Positions 34,900 through 43,582 of a DNA stretch of 45,601 nucleotides are shown here, in pieces; the stretch's first letter is position 1, and each line of letters starts with the position of its first letter. The translations under genes were made by a program, and so were the position numbers. A model generated the notes under the pieces. That model did no database searches. It was not told where the DNA came from and worked only from the letters and a program-made list of their open reading frames with translations. The stretch is from the NCBI GenBank assembly GCA_029259185.1, contig JAPDJF010000030.1, positions 1 to 45,601 on the forward strand, given 5' to 3'. This DNA comes from Hadesarchaea archaeon. Lineage in GTDB: Archaea; Hadarchaeota; Hadarchaeia; Hadarchaeales; WYZ-LMO6.

Positions 34900-36299
34900 A
34901 GAGCCGAGAATACCTGACGGTCGCCGAGGTCTCCGGACCCCTAATGGTGGTCGAGGGGGTGAAGGGTGTCGCCTACGGAGAAGTGGTGGAGATCGTGACG
35001 CCCGATGGTGAGCCCAAACGTGGGCAGGTCCTCGACGCTTACCAGGATCGTGCTATCGTCCAGGTATACGAGGGAACTGGTGGGATAGATACCTCGAAAA
35101 CGAGGGTGAGGTTCACGGGGGAGACCGTGAAGTTCGGGGTCGGGATGGAACTCGTGGGAAGGATATTCAACGGAAAGGGGGAACCGATCGACGGAGGACC
35201 AAAACCTATATTCGAGGACGTGTGGGATGTGCATGGGGCCCCGATCAATCCTGCGGCGAGAGAATACCCGAGTGAATTCATTCAAACCGGCATATCTGCC
35301 ATCGATGGGATGAACACGCTCGTCCGGGGACAGAAGCTCCCCATCTTCTCGGGAGCTGGGTTACCCCACAGCGAACTCGCGGCTCAGATAGCGAGACAAG
35401 CGAAAGTGTTGGGTGAGGAGGAGAGGTTCGGAGTGGTGTTCTGCGGGATGGGTATAACCCATGAAGAAGCTGCGTTCTTCATCAGAGACTTCGAGCGGAC
35501 GGGTGCTCTCGAGAGAGCCATCCTCTTCCTAAACTTGGCCAACGATCCCGCGATCGAGCGCATCTTGACCCCGAGACTCGCACTGACCGCATCCGAATAT
35601 CTCGCCTTCGTCCAAGGGATGCACATTCTAACCATCCTGATAGACATGACGAATTATGCGGAGGCGCTCCGGGAGATCTCCGCGGCTAAGAACGAGGTTC
35701 CGGGGAGGAGAGGCTACCCCGGATACATGTACACAGACCTAGCGACGATCTACGAACGGGCGGGGAGGATAAAGGGTAAGAAGGGATCGGTTACCCAGAT
35801 GCCGATCCTGACGATGCCCGGAGACGACATCACCCACCCCGTTCCCGACCTCAGCGGGTACATCACAGAGGGTCAGCTCATTTTGGACAGGGAACTACAC
35901 CGGAAGGGGATCTACCCCCCGCTGAACGTGCTTCCCTCTCTCTCCAGGCTTATGAAAGATGGGATAGGACCTGGGCGAACGAGGGAGGATCACATGGAGC
36001 TTTCTAACCAGCTGTACGCGGCATACGCGGAGGGTAGGGATCTGAGGGCCCTCGTGGCGGTGGTGGGGGAAGAAGCCTTGACCGAGAGGGACAGAAACTA
36101 CCTCGACTTCGCCGACAAGTTCGAGCGCGAGTTCATAAACCAGGCGAGGGACGAAGACCGATCGATCGAACAAACGTTAGACCTCGGATGGGATTTGCTC
36201 AAAACCCTCCCGAGGCAAGAACTCAAACGCATAGACCCCAAACTCATAGAGAGATATATGGAACCCAAGAGCGCTCGGAACTCAACATCCTCATCATGA
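34896..36299 (+). CDS. atpB: A-type ATP synthase subunit B
   Basis: The 467-residue subunit B alternates with A in the hexamer and does not hydrolyse ATP. Typical parts: [20 protein letters not shown] at the N-terminus, [35 protein letters not shown] in place of a P-loop, [16 protein letters not shown] and [23 protein letters not shown] 34896 overlaps the atpA TGA (TTGA). Unlike the common archaeal order, atpD does not follow; the operon ends here. Confidence 0.95.
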   Translation: MKSREYLTVAEVSGPLMVVEGVKGVAYGEVVEIVTPDGEPKRGQVLDAYQDRAIVQVYEGTGGIDTSKTRVRFTGETVKFGVGMELVGRIFNGKGEPIDGGPKPIFEDVWDVHGAPINPAAREYPSEFIQTGISAIDGMNTLVRGQKLPIFSGAGLPHSELAAQIARQAKVLGEEERFGVVFCGMGITHEEAAFFIRDFERTGALERAILFLNLANDPAIERILTPRLALTASEYLAFVQGMHILTILIDMTNYAEALREISAAKNEVPGRRGYPGYMYTDLATIYERAGRIKGKKGSVTQMPILTMPGDDITHPVPDLSGYITEGQLILDRELHRKGIYPPLNVLPSLSRLMKDGIGPGRTREDHMELSNQLYAAYAEGRDLRALVAVVGEEALTERDRNYLDFADKFEREFINQARDEDRSIEQTLDLGWDLLKTLPRQELKRIDPKLIERYMEPKSARNSTSSS

Positions 36300-36412
36300 A
36301 GTCAGCTGTCTAATCCCTCATCGCGCATTTTCACTTAAACGTTTCTAAGCTTTTAAACCGATCCTCCCCGATTCTGCGGTAAGGTTAAATCTACCCATTT
36401 GGACTCTCTTGG

Positions 36413-38002
36413 ATGTTCGGTCTTAAGAATCGGAGAACTTCGAGAGGAGAAGACTGTGGAAAAACCGTGGTGCTCACCTCCTCGGCAATCGAGATGAGCG
36501 ACTTCAACCTCAATCCCTTCATCGCGTTTACAGGGGGATTTCCAAAGGTAGCACCGCTGAGGGTGCTAAGGAAGTACTTGTATCCCGTAACCCCAGACAA
36601 CGACGACGGGAGCGCACGCTTCGCCCCGTACGGGCTGAGAAAAATCGAGTCTTTACTCGTGGACGAGTTCGGGGAAGATCGTGTCGTGACCTGCACGCCA
36701 CACAACCTCCCCAAGTTCATTGGACGCGAGACCAAGGTGGTAGGGATCTCCACGATGGATCCGCTTGGCATGGGGTTCGTAAGCAGGACTTACACTTCCC
36801 TCGTGGGGCTGAGCGGTGAACCGATCGCGGCCGCTGAGTTCAGGCTGTTGATGAGACACCCCATTTGGAAAAGGTATCGTCCCAAGATTGTGGTCGGAGG
36901 GTCTGGTGCGTGGCAGATCGTGGAAATGGGGGTACAAGACCACTACGGGATAACCACGGTGGTGATCGGAGAAGGTGAGCACTCAATCCTCGAGGTGTTC
37001 AGAAAGGCCGTGAACGATGAGCCTTTACCCAAAATCATTCGCACGGAGAAGCCGAGGATGGAGGAAATCCCAACCATAAAGAATCCATCCCTCTTTGGAG
37101 TAGTGGAAATAACGAGGGGCTGTGGGAAGGGGTGCCAGTTCTGTTCTCCCACCATGCGAACCCGATACTCGTTCCCCCTCGAAAAGATAAAGAAGGAAGT
37201 CGAACTCAACGCCAAAGCTGGCTCCAGGATGATCATCCTCCAGACCGACGACGTTTTCCTCTACGAGTGCGGAGAGAGATTCACGCCTAACCGCGAAGCG
37301 ATCATCGAGTTAATAGAAACTATAAACCGCGTTCCCGGAGTCGAGTTCATCCAGCTGGCTCACGCCGCACTACCCCCGATCGCATACGACCCCCGGACCT
37401 TGGAAGAGATAGCACCCACACTCGTGGAGAAAAGCAGGTGGAGGTGCAGGGGGAAGAGGGTGGCCTCGATTGAGGTCGGTATCGAAACCGGAAGCGTCAG
37501 GTTGATCAAGCGATACATGCGGGGAAAACCTTTACCATACGAACCGGAGGACTGGCGTGAGGTGGTGGTGCAAGCGATCGGCATCCTCAACGATTGTGAT
37601 GTTTATCCGCTCGCAACCCTCGTCGTTGGGCTACCAGGTGAAAAGGAAGAGGATACGCTCATGACGATCGAACTCATCGACGAGTTGAAGGATGCCAAGC
37701 TCTTTTACGTCCCCCTCCTCTTCACGTCTGAAGAGGAGTGTTTGCTCAGCAACGCACGGCACGCGAATCTTCGCCATCTCACGGAGCTCCACTGGGAATT
37801 TTTCTCAACCTGCTGGGCGCACAACGTGAAGGTGTGGGCACCCGAAAACCACCGAAAGTTGGCCATAGGATCCATGCTCATGTACATGCTCTACTACAGG
37901 TGGAGACATGGGAGCTGGGTGATCCGGCACTTGATGAAGCTTGCGGACTTCCCGAATTCCATCATCGGGAAGAACCTCTCCGAGGGCAATCGATTAAAAT
38001 AG
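36413..38002 (+). CDS. B12-binding-domain radical SAM protein
   Basis: The 529-residue protein has an N-terminal cobalamin-binding-like fold (about 80-205, KVVGISTMDPLG and KIVVGGSGAWQI) and a radical SAM core with CGKGCQFC at 237-244 holding the [4Fe-4S] cluster. GEGEH precedes the core and VGLPGEKEEDT follows (about 405). It belongs to the large group that modifies lipids, cofactors or RNA; the substrate cannot be told from sequence. A TATA-like GTTAAATCT at about 36384-36392 lies 26 bases before ATG 36413. adk follows six bases after its stop. Confidence 0.85.
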   Translation: MFGLKNRRTSRGEDCGKTVVLTSSAIEMSDFNLNPFIAFTGGFPKVAPLRVLRKYLYPVTPDNDDGSARFAPYGLRKIESLLVDEFGEDRVVTCTPHNLPKFIGRETKVVGISTMDPLGMGFVSRTYTSLVGLSGEPIAAAEFRLLMRHPIWKRYRPKIVVGGSGAWQIVEMGVQDHYGITTVVIGEGEHSILEVFRKAVNDEPLPKIIRTEKPRMEEIPTIKNPSLFGVVEITRGCGKGCQFCSPTMRTRYSFPLEKIKKEVELNAKAGSRMIILQTDDVFLYECGERFTPNREAIIELIETINRVPGVEFIQLAHAALPPIAYDPRTLEEIAPTLVEKSRWRCRGKRVASIEVGIETGSVRLIKRYMRGKPLPYEPEDWREVVVQAIGILNDCDVYPLATLVVGLPGEKEEDTLMTIELIDELKDAKLFYVPLLFTSEEECLLSNARHANLRHLTELHWEFFSTCWAHNVKVWAPENHRKLAIGSMLMYMLYYRWRHGSWVIRHLMKLADFPNSIIGKNLSEGNRLK

Positions 38003-38008
38003 GACAAA

Positions 38009-38665
38009 ATGAGTCGTGTTTTGATGAAACTCGTGATATTCGGACCTCCGGGAGCTGGAAAGGGAACCTATAGTGAGATGATATCCACTAGGTACGGGAT
38101 TCCCCACATAGCCACAGGGGATATCATCCGGGAAGAAATTCACAAGGGGACTGAACTCGGGAAGAGATTCAAGGAGTATGTGGGAAGGGGCACCCTGGTT
38201 CCCGATGAGGTGGTGATCGAGATCGTGAAGAAACGCATATCCCAACCCGACTGTGGAAGGGGCTTCATCCTAGACGGCTTTCCCCGTACCATTCCACAGG
38301 CGGAAGCACTAGACGAACTCACCAGCGTGGATTCGGTTATCAATCTCCAAGTGAGCGAGGAGATCATAGTCAAAAGGCTTTCAACGAGGAGGGTGTGCAA
38401 ACGGTGCGGGGCCATCTATAACCTCGTGAGTCTACCTCCAAAAAAGCCAGGAGTGTGTGACAAGTGCGAAGGAGAGCTCTACCAGAGGGAGGACGACAAA
38501 CCCGAGGTGATAAGAAGAAGGCTCAAGGAGTACGAAATTCAAACCAAACCACTTTTGGAATTTTACGAAAAGAAATCTGTGGTGAAGACGATCTCCCTCG
38601 AGAAGGAGGAGAGGATCGAAGTCGTTGCAGAAAAGATTTTCAAACTGATCGAAAGACCGATGTGA
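38009..38665 (+). CDS. adk: Adenylate kinase
   Basis: The 218-residue enzyme interconverts ATP, AMP and ADP. It is of the long-lid, bacterial-type family rather than the archaeal AdkA: P-loop FGPPGAGKGTYSEMI (about 11-25), GDIIREEI, DGFPRTIPQAEALD, and a zinc-type lid with two Cys pairs (VCKRCGAIYN and VCDKCEGELYQR). Start ATG 38009 or ATG 38024. It is close behind the radical SAM gene and probably co-transcribed with it. Confidence 0.93.
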   Translation: MSRVLMKLVIFGPPGAGKGTYSEMISTRYGIPHIATGDIIREEIHKGTELGKRFKEYVGRGTLVPDEVVIEIVKKRISQPDCGRGFILDGFPRTIPQAEALDELTSVDSVINLQVSEEIIVKRLSTRRVCKRCGAIYNLVSLPPKKPGVCDKCEGELYQREDDKPEVIRRRLKEYEIQTKPLLEFYEKKSVVKTISLEKEERIEVVAEKIFKLIERPM

Positions 38666-38746
38666 ATTGAAGCTGACCATCCGGAGCCCAAATCGATGGG
38701 TCCGCTCATCCTACAAGCAAATAAGGACTAGGAACTAAAAATCAGT

Positions 38747-38835
38747 GGGCCCGTAGTCTAGCCTGGATAGGACACTAGCCTGCGGGCAAAACCGGCAGAT
38801 AGCTAGTGGCTCGGGTTCGAATCCCGACGGGCCCG
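38747..38835 (+). tRNA. tRNA-Arg(GCG) with a 15-nt BHB intron
   Basis: Acceptor GGGCCCG (38747-38753) pairs with CGGGCCC (38828-38834), G73 follows, and CCA is not encoded (CCT). The anticodon stem is CTAGC/GCTAG. The loop holds 15 extra bases, 38786-38800, at position 37/38: CTGC (32-35) pairs perfectly with GCAG of the intron, with 3-nt bulges at both cuts, a canonical bulge-helix-bulge. The spliced loop reads CTGCGGA, anticodon GCG for CGC/CGU codons. An integrase relic starts three bases after it. Confidence 0.93.
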
Positions 38836-38837
38836 CC

Positions 38838-39398
38838 TTGATTTTAGAGTCGGAACCAAAAGAAGGATACCCTTCTGGACCTCGTAAAGCAGGAGTGATG
38901 AAGAACTATCGTGGATTGCTGAACGATCCGGAGGTCAAGCGGTGGTACGAGAACTTAAAAGCGGGATCGAAGATAACGGCCGACGTTTACCTTCGGAGGG
39001 TGGGGAACTTCTGTAAGATCCACAACACTACCCCCTCAGGACTGGCAACGATGCCCCCGAGAGAACTTGAAAATCTGCTCCTCGACTTCACGCGCTCCCG
39101 AGAAGGTGAGGGCAAGTTTGGGGGGTATATCGCATCGATCCTGAAAGCGATCAGGTCTTGGCTCGCACACAACCACCGTAAGCTCGATGTTAAAATAAAG
39201 ATCAGGGGGGCACAGCAAACCCCTTCGCTCAAAAATGAAAGGATCCGGACCAAATTCGGGCCGGCACGAATCCTCCTGGCGGGGGGCGAGAGAACTCGCG
39301 TCGCTTCGGTGCTCTTGGCGATGCAGTTGACAATATCGCGTTGCAATCCAAGCAAGTTTCATGTAGCTACACCTTTCCTTCAAGCCAGCCAATTTTAA
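38838..39398 (+). pseudogene. Tyrosine recombinase (integrase) N-terminal relic
   Basis: An open frame begins at TTG 38838 (ATG 38898 is more natural). Residues from 38898 on, NDPEVKRWYENLKAGSKITA and ITADVYLRRVGNFCKIHNTT, form the core-binding domain of archaeal XerC/D-like integrases, and KNERI ... RILLAGGERTRVASVLLA is the start of the catalytic domain. The homology ends before the first catalytic Arg; His, Arg and Tyr are absent and the frame closes inside trmO. Its position at the 3' end of tRNA-Arg is what an integrated element leaves behind. Confidence 0.65.
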
Positions 39399-39810
39399 CG
39401 TTATTTTTTCGATCGAACGTCGGGACGTACGGCTTGATATCCAAAAGAGGGGTGCCGTCGAGCATGTCGATACCCCGTACCTTCAAGATATTCCCCTTTC
39501 GTTCCAACAGCTCCACTACGGTGAGCCCTATTGGATTTGGCCTATTTGGAGACCTCGTGGCGAAAAGCCCGCGTGGAGCATCGTCCAGATAAGGTTTTAC
39601 CAGAAGGCCCGGCGAATCCAAGTTGATGGACTTGTGGAACTCGTACAAAATTATAAGGTGGGAGAAACCCTCGATGTCTTTTAGCCCTTCCTCGTATTTT
39701 TTGAAAACCTCGATCTCGCCGACTTCATTCGATCTGTAAGCTTGGTAGGGCGCGTCTCTGGGTTTTTTGTATGGTGTGTGGATTATCCCTATTGGTTTTA
39801 ATTTTCTCAT
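39367..39810 (-). CDS. trmO: TrmO/TsaA family tRNA methyltransferase
   Basis: The 147-residue protein shows KPIGIIHTPYKKPRDAPYQ, EGFSHLIILYEFHKS, and RGLFATRSPNRPNPIGL, the beta-barrel SAM-dependent family that N6-methylates t6A37 in tRNAs. ATG 39810 has a GGTGAT site and overlaps the out-of-frame natural stop of the MBL gene upstream, so they were built as a coupled pair. Its 3' end overlaps the integrase relic on the other strand by about 30 bases. Confidence 0.9.
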   Translation of the reverse strand: MRKLKPIGIIHTPYKKPRDAPYQAYRSNEVGEIEVFKKYEEGLKDIEGFSHLIILYEFHKSINLDSPGLLVKPYLDDAPRGLFATRSPNRPNPIGLTVVELLERKGNILKVRGIDMLDGTPLLDIKPYVPTFDRKNNVKIGWLEGKV

Positions 39811-39835
39811 TCTATCACCATCCCCACCCCGCACC

Positions 39836-40453
39836 TCACGTATTGTTCCGGGAATGTGCGCGCCAACTTCTTTTTGTATGATGTACAGTGGCAGGGGAAA
39901 TCAATCTAACGCCTTTTAGAACGTCGAAATCACTAAATCCGTGAAAACCTCCAACGATGCCGTATATCTTGCCAAATTTGGATGCCGTATTTATGATGTT
40001 GTGCACTCCGGAATGAGCGCAGTCTGTGATTACTCCAAATACGCCTCTTTTGTCCAAACCAATTAACGATTGTTCTTTATAAGCACCTAACTCGCCTGTT
40101 GTAAATACATCTTTGTGTATTTGCATTGGTCCGCGAACTTCAACCAACTTTGTTTTTGCTGGGATCTCGTTTTTTAACCATTTGGAAAACGATGCCAGAG
40201 CGTACACAGAAAGATTTTGATTTTCTTCAAGTAGCTCTGATAGACCACCAGTGTGATCCCCATGCCCGTGCGACAATACAACGAATTTTATGTTGCTCGG
40301 ATTTATGCCTAATTTTTCCAGGTTATGCAACAAAGCTACGCCATCGTTATCCGTGTCAAATAAAATATCATCATCGATTAAACAGGAGAAACCCCAACCC
40401 GCTGTTAATCCTTTCTTTAACACTTCGTTGTCATAAACTACTGTTATTTTCAT
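39836..40453 (-). CDS. MBL-fold metallohydrolase (COG1237 type), C-terminus frameshifted
   Basis: The 205-residue frame from ATG 40453 starts MKITVVYDNEVLKKGL and has the metal motif SHGHGDHTGGL and CAHSG, close to the family annotated as ribofuranosyl-aminobenzene 5'-phosphate synthase-like. The frame ends with PATVHHTKRSW, but one extra base in the GGGG run at 39894-39897 would continue ISPCHCTSYKKKLARTFPEQ to a stop at 39807 that overlaps the trmO ATG. That is the family's normal ending, so a single-base deletion, real or technical, has changed the tail. The substrate is unknown. Confidence 0.8.
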   Translation of the reverse strand: MKITVVYDNEVLKKGLTAGWGFSCLIDDDILFDTDNDGVALLHNLEKLGINPSNIKFVVLSHGHGDHTGGLSELLEENQNLSVYALASFSKWLKNEIPAKTKLVEVRGPMQIHKDVFTTGELGAYKEQSLIGLDKRGVFGVITDCAHSGVHNIINTASKFGKIYGIVGGFHGFSDFDVLKGVRLISPATVHHTKRSWRAHSRNNT

Positions 40454-40549
40454 CGCTGCCAGCTTCCGATTAGGGATCTTTCGTAATTCAATGAACACAG
40501 GTAGTTTATATGTGTTTATGTGCATATGCTTATAATAGGAGATGGGAAA

Positions 40550-40990
40550 ATGGCTTATGGTCAAGGAGGTTGGAGAAGAAGAAACATGTATTACCTCACC
40601 GGTCTGCCAGGATGGATGAGGTTCGGATATTTGACACAGACCGGACAAGTGCTTCAGCCTTCTCCAGCCCAAGTACCAGCGCAAATTTCAGTTCCCACTC
40701 ATGGGGACTGCGCTAATTTCAGGGATGGATTCTGCGCATTAAACGGTGCTGCTGTGGATCCTAGTGCCCCCGCGTGTCCAAGCTTCATACCGAAAAGTTC
40801 CACTCCAGCACCACAGACACCTTCAACGCACCCTATGTTTCAAGCATCAGCTGGTTTTCCTCCAGCACAAATGCCCCAGATACCTAAAGAGCAGGAAATC
40901 CAGATGTTGGAGTGGCAAGCAAGAATGGTGGAGCAACAATTAGAACAAATCAAAAAAAGGCTCGAAGAACTCAAAAAGGGGGTGAGATGA
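40550..40990 (+). CDS. Small Cys-containing protein with C-terminal coiled coil
   Basis: The 146-residue protein starts MAYGQGGWRRRNMYYLTGLP, a Gly/aromatic-rich motif seen in DUF5320-like archaeal proteins. Residues about 50-75 hold a four-Cys pattern (DCANFRDGFCALNGAAVDPS then ACPSF) that could bind a metal, then a Pro-rich linker and a C-terminal coiled coil (PKEQEIQMLEWQA to LEELKKG). ATG 40550 has a clear GGAG site; earlier starts do not. It is divergent from the MBL gene, with a TATA-like GTTTATATG at about 40503 usable in both directions. AT-richer than neighbours. Confidence 0.7.
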   Translation: MAYGQGGWRRRNMYYLTGLPGWMRFGYLTQTGQVLQPSPAQVPAQISVPTHGDCANFRDGFCALNGAAVDPSAPACPSFIPKSSTPAPQTPSTHPMFQASAGFPPAQMPQIPKEQEIQMLEWQARMVEQQLEQIKKRLEELKKGVR

Positions 40991-41419
40991 ATGCTGTTTG
41001 GAATGGATCCCTATGGCTGGATGGGTATGTACGGATATCCATACTGGGATTGGAGATATAGGTGGTTCCCATGGTTGCCCACATGGTGGTGGACGGGAAT
41101 GTACGATCTCATAACACCTTTTACGGGAACACCAGGAATGCCCTACGGCCAACATAGCATGTACGCTCTAACGGCTGCACCATGGACAACCTATACACCG
41201 TACTACGCGCCACCCTACAGCACGTACGCACCACCGGCAACAGCAATGCCGAGCATGACCTACCCATCGCCATATGCACCGCCACCTTACCCAACTAGCA
41301 TGGAGATCCCTCAAATTCCGAAGGAACAAGAAATACAAATGCTTGAAAGCCAGGCGGCGGTGCTCCAGCAACAATTAGATCAGATCAAGAAGAGGCTTGA
41401 AGAACTCAGCAAAATGTAG
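40991..41419 (+). CDS. Pro/Tyr-rich protein sharing the coiled coil of its neighbour
   Basis: The 142-residue protein has an N-terminal Trp/Tyr/Gly-rich part (WMGMYGYPYWDWRYRWFP), a low-complexity middle rich in Tyr, Pro, Thr and Ala (about 55-105) and a C-terminal coiled coil almost identical to the upstream gene (PQIPKEQEIQMLE, QQLDQIKKRLEEL). It starts at the ATG directly after that gene's stop with GGTGA upstream, so the two are made together and may pair through the shared coil. Function unknown; no cysteines remain. Confidence 0.65.
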   Translation: MLFGMDPYGWMGMYGYPYWDWRYRWFPWLPTWWWTGMYDLITPFTGTPGMPYGQHSMYALTAAPWTTYTPYYAPPYSTYAPPATAMPSMTYPSPYAPPPYPTSMEIPQIPKEQEIQMLESQAAVLQQQLDQIKKRLEELSKM

Positions 41420-41493
41420 GCCCCAATAGCTTGTCAACGAGTTCGACAAGTAGGGCGAAGGATGCTATGATACATATGAGCCCTCAGTGAACT

Positions 41494-42039
41494 ACCCAGC
41501 TCTCGCAGGGGGCTTCCTGCTTCATCCACCAGACTCGATTCCCTTCACAGGTGCGGTCATCCGCTTTCAGCCTTGCGGATCTGCGGGAGGTTACGGAGGT
41601 CTTGACCTCACAGGCGTTCGCTCGGGCCGTTCCAGCTCCCTATCGAATCCCTCAGGGACGTTCTGCGAAGTACCTCTCCTTCCCGCTTGACGATAACCCC
41701 CTTCACTTTTTCCTTAATCTTTCGGTGAAGCTTGATGGGGATCTACCGATTTTCGAGAGCACGAGCTTTCCGCTCTCAAGCTTGAAGCCCGACTGGTTGT
41801 AGTTCAGCGTCTTGAACCAGCCCCTTCCCTTGAACCGCAACTTCCCGATTTTTTTACCGCTCCGCTTTAGCCCAGCCAGAGCAAGCTTGGGTGTCCCCTT
41901 GCTTCAGCCTTATCCCCTTCTCATGCACAAAATTGAGTTCGGAGAGCAGGCGGTTGTAGAGCCACCTGCAAAGTGCCATGTGGTTCAGCTTCCGCTCGGC
42001 TGGCTTTGAAGGATACAGGCGGAACCTGTGGCTAAGCAC
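41494..42039 (-). pseudogene. tnpB relic
   Basis: From GTG 42039 the frame gives RFRLYPSKPAERKLNHMALC and RWLYNRLLSELN, the TnpB N-terminus. After a shift, KLRFKGRGWFKTLNYNQSGF and LESGKLVLSKIGR appear, then in a third frame IPIKLHRKIKEKVKGVIVKR. The RuvC and zinc-finger region is deleted; the final piece VDEAGSPLRELG, the usual TnpB tail that overlaps the right end, is still there. About 550 bases remain of some 1,200. Confidence 0.8.
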
Positions 42040-42413
42040 GCCCTTGTCCTTCCACATACCTTTTCAGCACATCGAGTGTTACCTGTCCAGTTGTGGCGAG
42101 AAAAATACGATGGAGACCAGAAAAACCATTTCCAGAGCTTTCTTTTTATCTACGCCGAGTTTCTCTCGATGCTATCGTTTTTATTGCAGACCTGGGTATG
42201 TCCAAGGTTGGCTTCGCCTTGAAGATCATGTGGAAGTGATCTTTGTCGCACTCCAAGTTTAGAACCTCGACTTGGAAACTCTCGCTTATCTCTCTCACTT
42301 TCTGCTTCAGCAAATCCACCACCTCGTTTTCAAGCACCTTTCTTCGGTATTTTACGACTTGAACTAGATGATACTGCAGGGCATGACTGAGTGTGCCCCC
42401 TTGTCCAACTCAT
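42032..42413 (-). pseudogene. tnpA (Y1/HUH transposase) relic
   Basis: From ATG 42413 pieces in three frames read HALQYHLVQVVKYRRKVLEN, ISESFQVEVLNLECDKDHFH (with the HUH motif HFH), PTLDIPRSAIKTIASRETRR, WKWFFWSPSYF and LATTGQVTLDVLKRYVEGQG with the catalytic Tyr. Order and size match IS200-type TnpA, broken by at least two or three frameshifts. It overlaps the tnpB start by eight bases. Confidence 0.8.
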
Positions 42414-42505
42414 TATATCCTGCGGCTCTCATCCCCTAGCTCACGCGAGGGGACTTCTCGCCGCAGAAGTTAAAAACCCCGTCGTTGAGTTTCTCCTCTG
42501 GGATC

Positions 42506-43582
42506 ATGCGACTAGCATACCCCCTGACTTTCTTCGCCAACATGAGCATAGCCCTTTCTTCTATGATCATTCCCCTCTTGGCCGAGGACTTGGACATCTC
42601 CTACTTCTACTTGGGTCTCGTGGTCATGGCTTACGGCATTGCTTCCTCCCTCTCCTACTTCCTGTTCGGGAGACTCTCGGATTCGTTCGGGAAGAGAGTA
42701 GTTTTCGTTCGGGTGGGGTTCGCGGCCGGTTTCTTGACTTTCCTCTTCCAAGTCTTGATGCACGACTGGGGATCTATGATGGTCGTGAGGAGCTTAGCCG
42801 GGTTTTCAGTGGGAATATCCTCTTTCCCCCTTCTCGCTTACCTCTCAGAGTTCTCGGGTTACGAGGGAAGGGTTTGGGTGTATTCAGGATTCGGTTCATT
42901 GGGATGGTTTGTAGGGTACATGGGTGCGGGGGTGATCCCCAGCTATGATCCTGTTTTCATTTTGGCCGCCTTGATGTTTCTCCTCGGATTTTTGCTTTCC
43001 CTCCGGATGCATGAGGTAAGGGGGGCGAGGAGAAAACTCTCACCCTCATGGGACATAGTTAAAAAGAACTATGCAGTGTACTTCTCATATCTCCTCAGAC
43101 ACACAGGGGCTTACTGCGTCTGGACGATATTCCCCCTCTACTTGATCGAGTTGGGCGCGACGCGGTTCTGGGTTGGGGTAATCTATTCGTTGAACTGCGT
43201 CCTTCAGTTTTTTGTGATGAGCTCGCTGGGACGCTTGGGTAGGAAGCTTGACGAGAGGTTTCTCATAAGGGTGGGACTTCTCCTCTCCAGCTTGGTCTTC
43301 TTGGGTTACTCGCTTGCCACCTCTTACCTTCAGATAGTTCCTATCCAAGTCATGTTGGCATTCGCTTGGAGCACCCTCTACGTCGGTTCTCTCCTCTACC
43401 TGCTCGCACGTAACGTGGAGAAGGCTACTTCCACAGGAATCTTGGGCTCGACCATAAGCTTGGCTGGGGTCGTGGGTCCCTTCGTGGGTGGAACGATTTC
43501 CGAACTCTTCGGTTTGAGGGCGGTTATGTATGTGGCATTCGTCCTCACGGCCCTAGCGACCATTTTATCCGGGAAAGCGTGA
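42506..43582 (+). CDS. MFS transporter
   Basis: The 358-residue protein has about eleven to twelve membrane helices and the major facilitator loop motif FGRLSDSFGKRVVF (about residues 60-73) after helix 2; a weaker repeat lies at LGRLGRKLDERFL. Substrate not determinable. ATG 42506 is chosen over TTG 42485: the TATA-like GTTAAAAA at 42469-42476, part of the left end of the IS605 relic, would start transcription near 42498. It is slightly shorter than the usual 380-420 residues. Confidence 0.85.
   Translation: MRLAYPLTFFANMSIALSSMIIPLLAEDLDISYFYLGLVVMAYGIASSLSYFLFGRLSDSFGKRVVFVRVGFAAGFLTFLFQVLMHDWGSMMVVRSLAGFSVGISSFPLLAYLSEFSGYEGRVWVYSGFGSLGWFVGYMGAGVIPSYDPVFILAALMFLLGFLLSLRMHEVRGARRKLSPSWDIVKKNYAVYFSYLLRHTGAYCVWTIFPLYLIELGATRFWVGVIYSLNCVLQFFVMSSLGRLGRKLDERFLIRVGLLLSSLVFLGYSLATSYLQIVPIQVMLAFAWSTLYVGSLLYLLARNVEKATSTGILGSTISLAGVVGPFVGGTISELFGLRAVMYVAFVLTALATILSGKA

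Larger units (their letters stand above)
41494..42477 (-). mobile_element. Decayed IS200/IS605 element
   Basis: Read on the minus strand: left end (42477-42421) with an imperfect palindrome CCCCTAGC/GCGAGGGG, tnpA relic, tnpB relic overlapping it, and a right end with the hairpin GCAGG/CCTGC (about 41506-41520). TTTAA, a known TAM of some TnpB proteins, stands at the outer left border. The last 130 bases before the right end (41500-41630) should contain the omega-RNA scaffold. Both genes carry frameshifts, and tnpB has lost most of its catalytic part, so it is immobile by itself. Confidence 0.8.
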
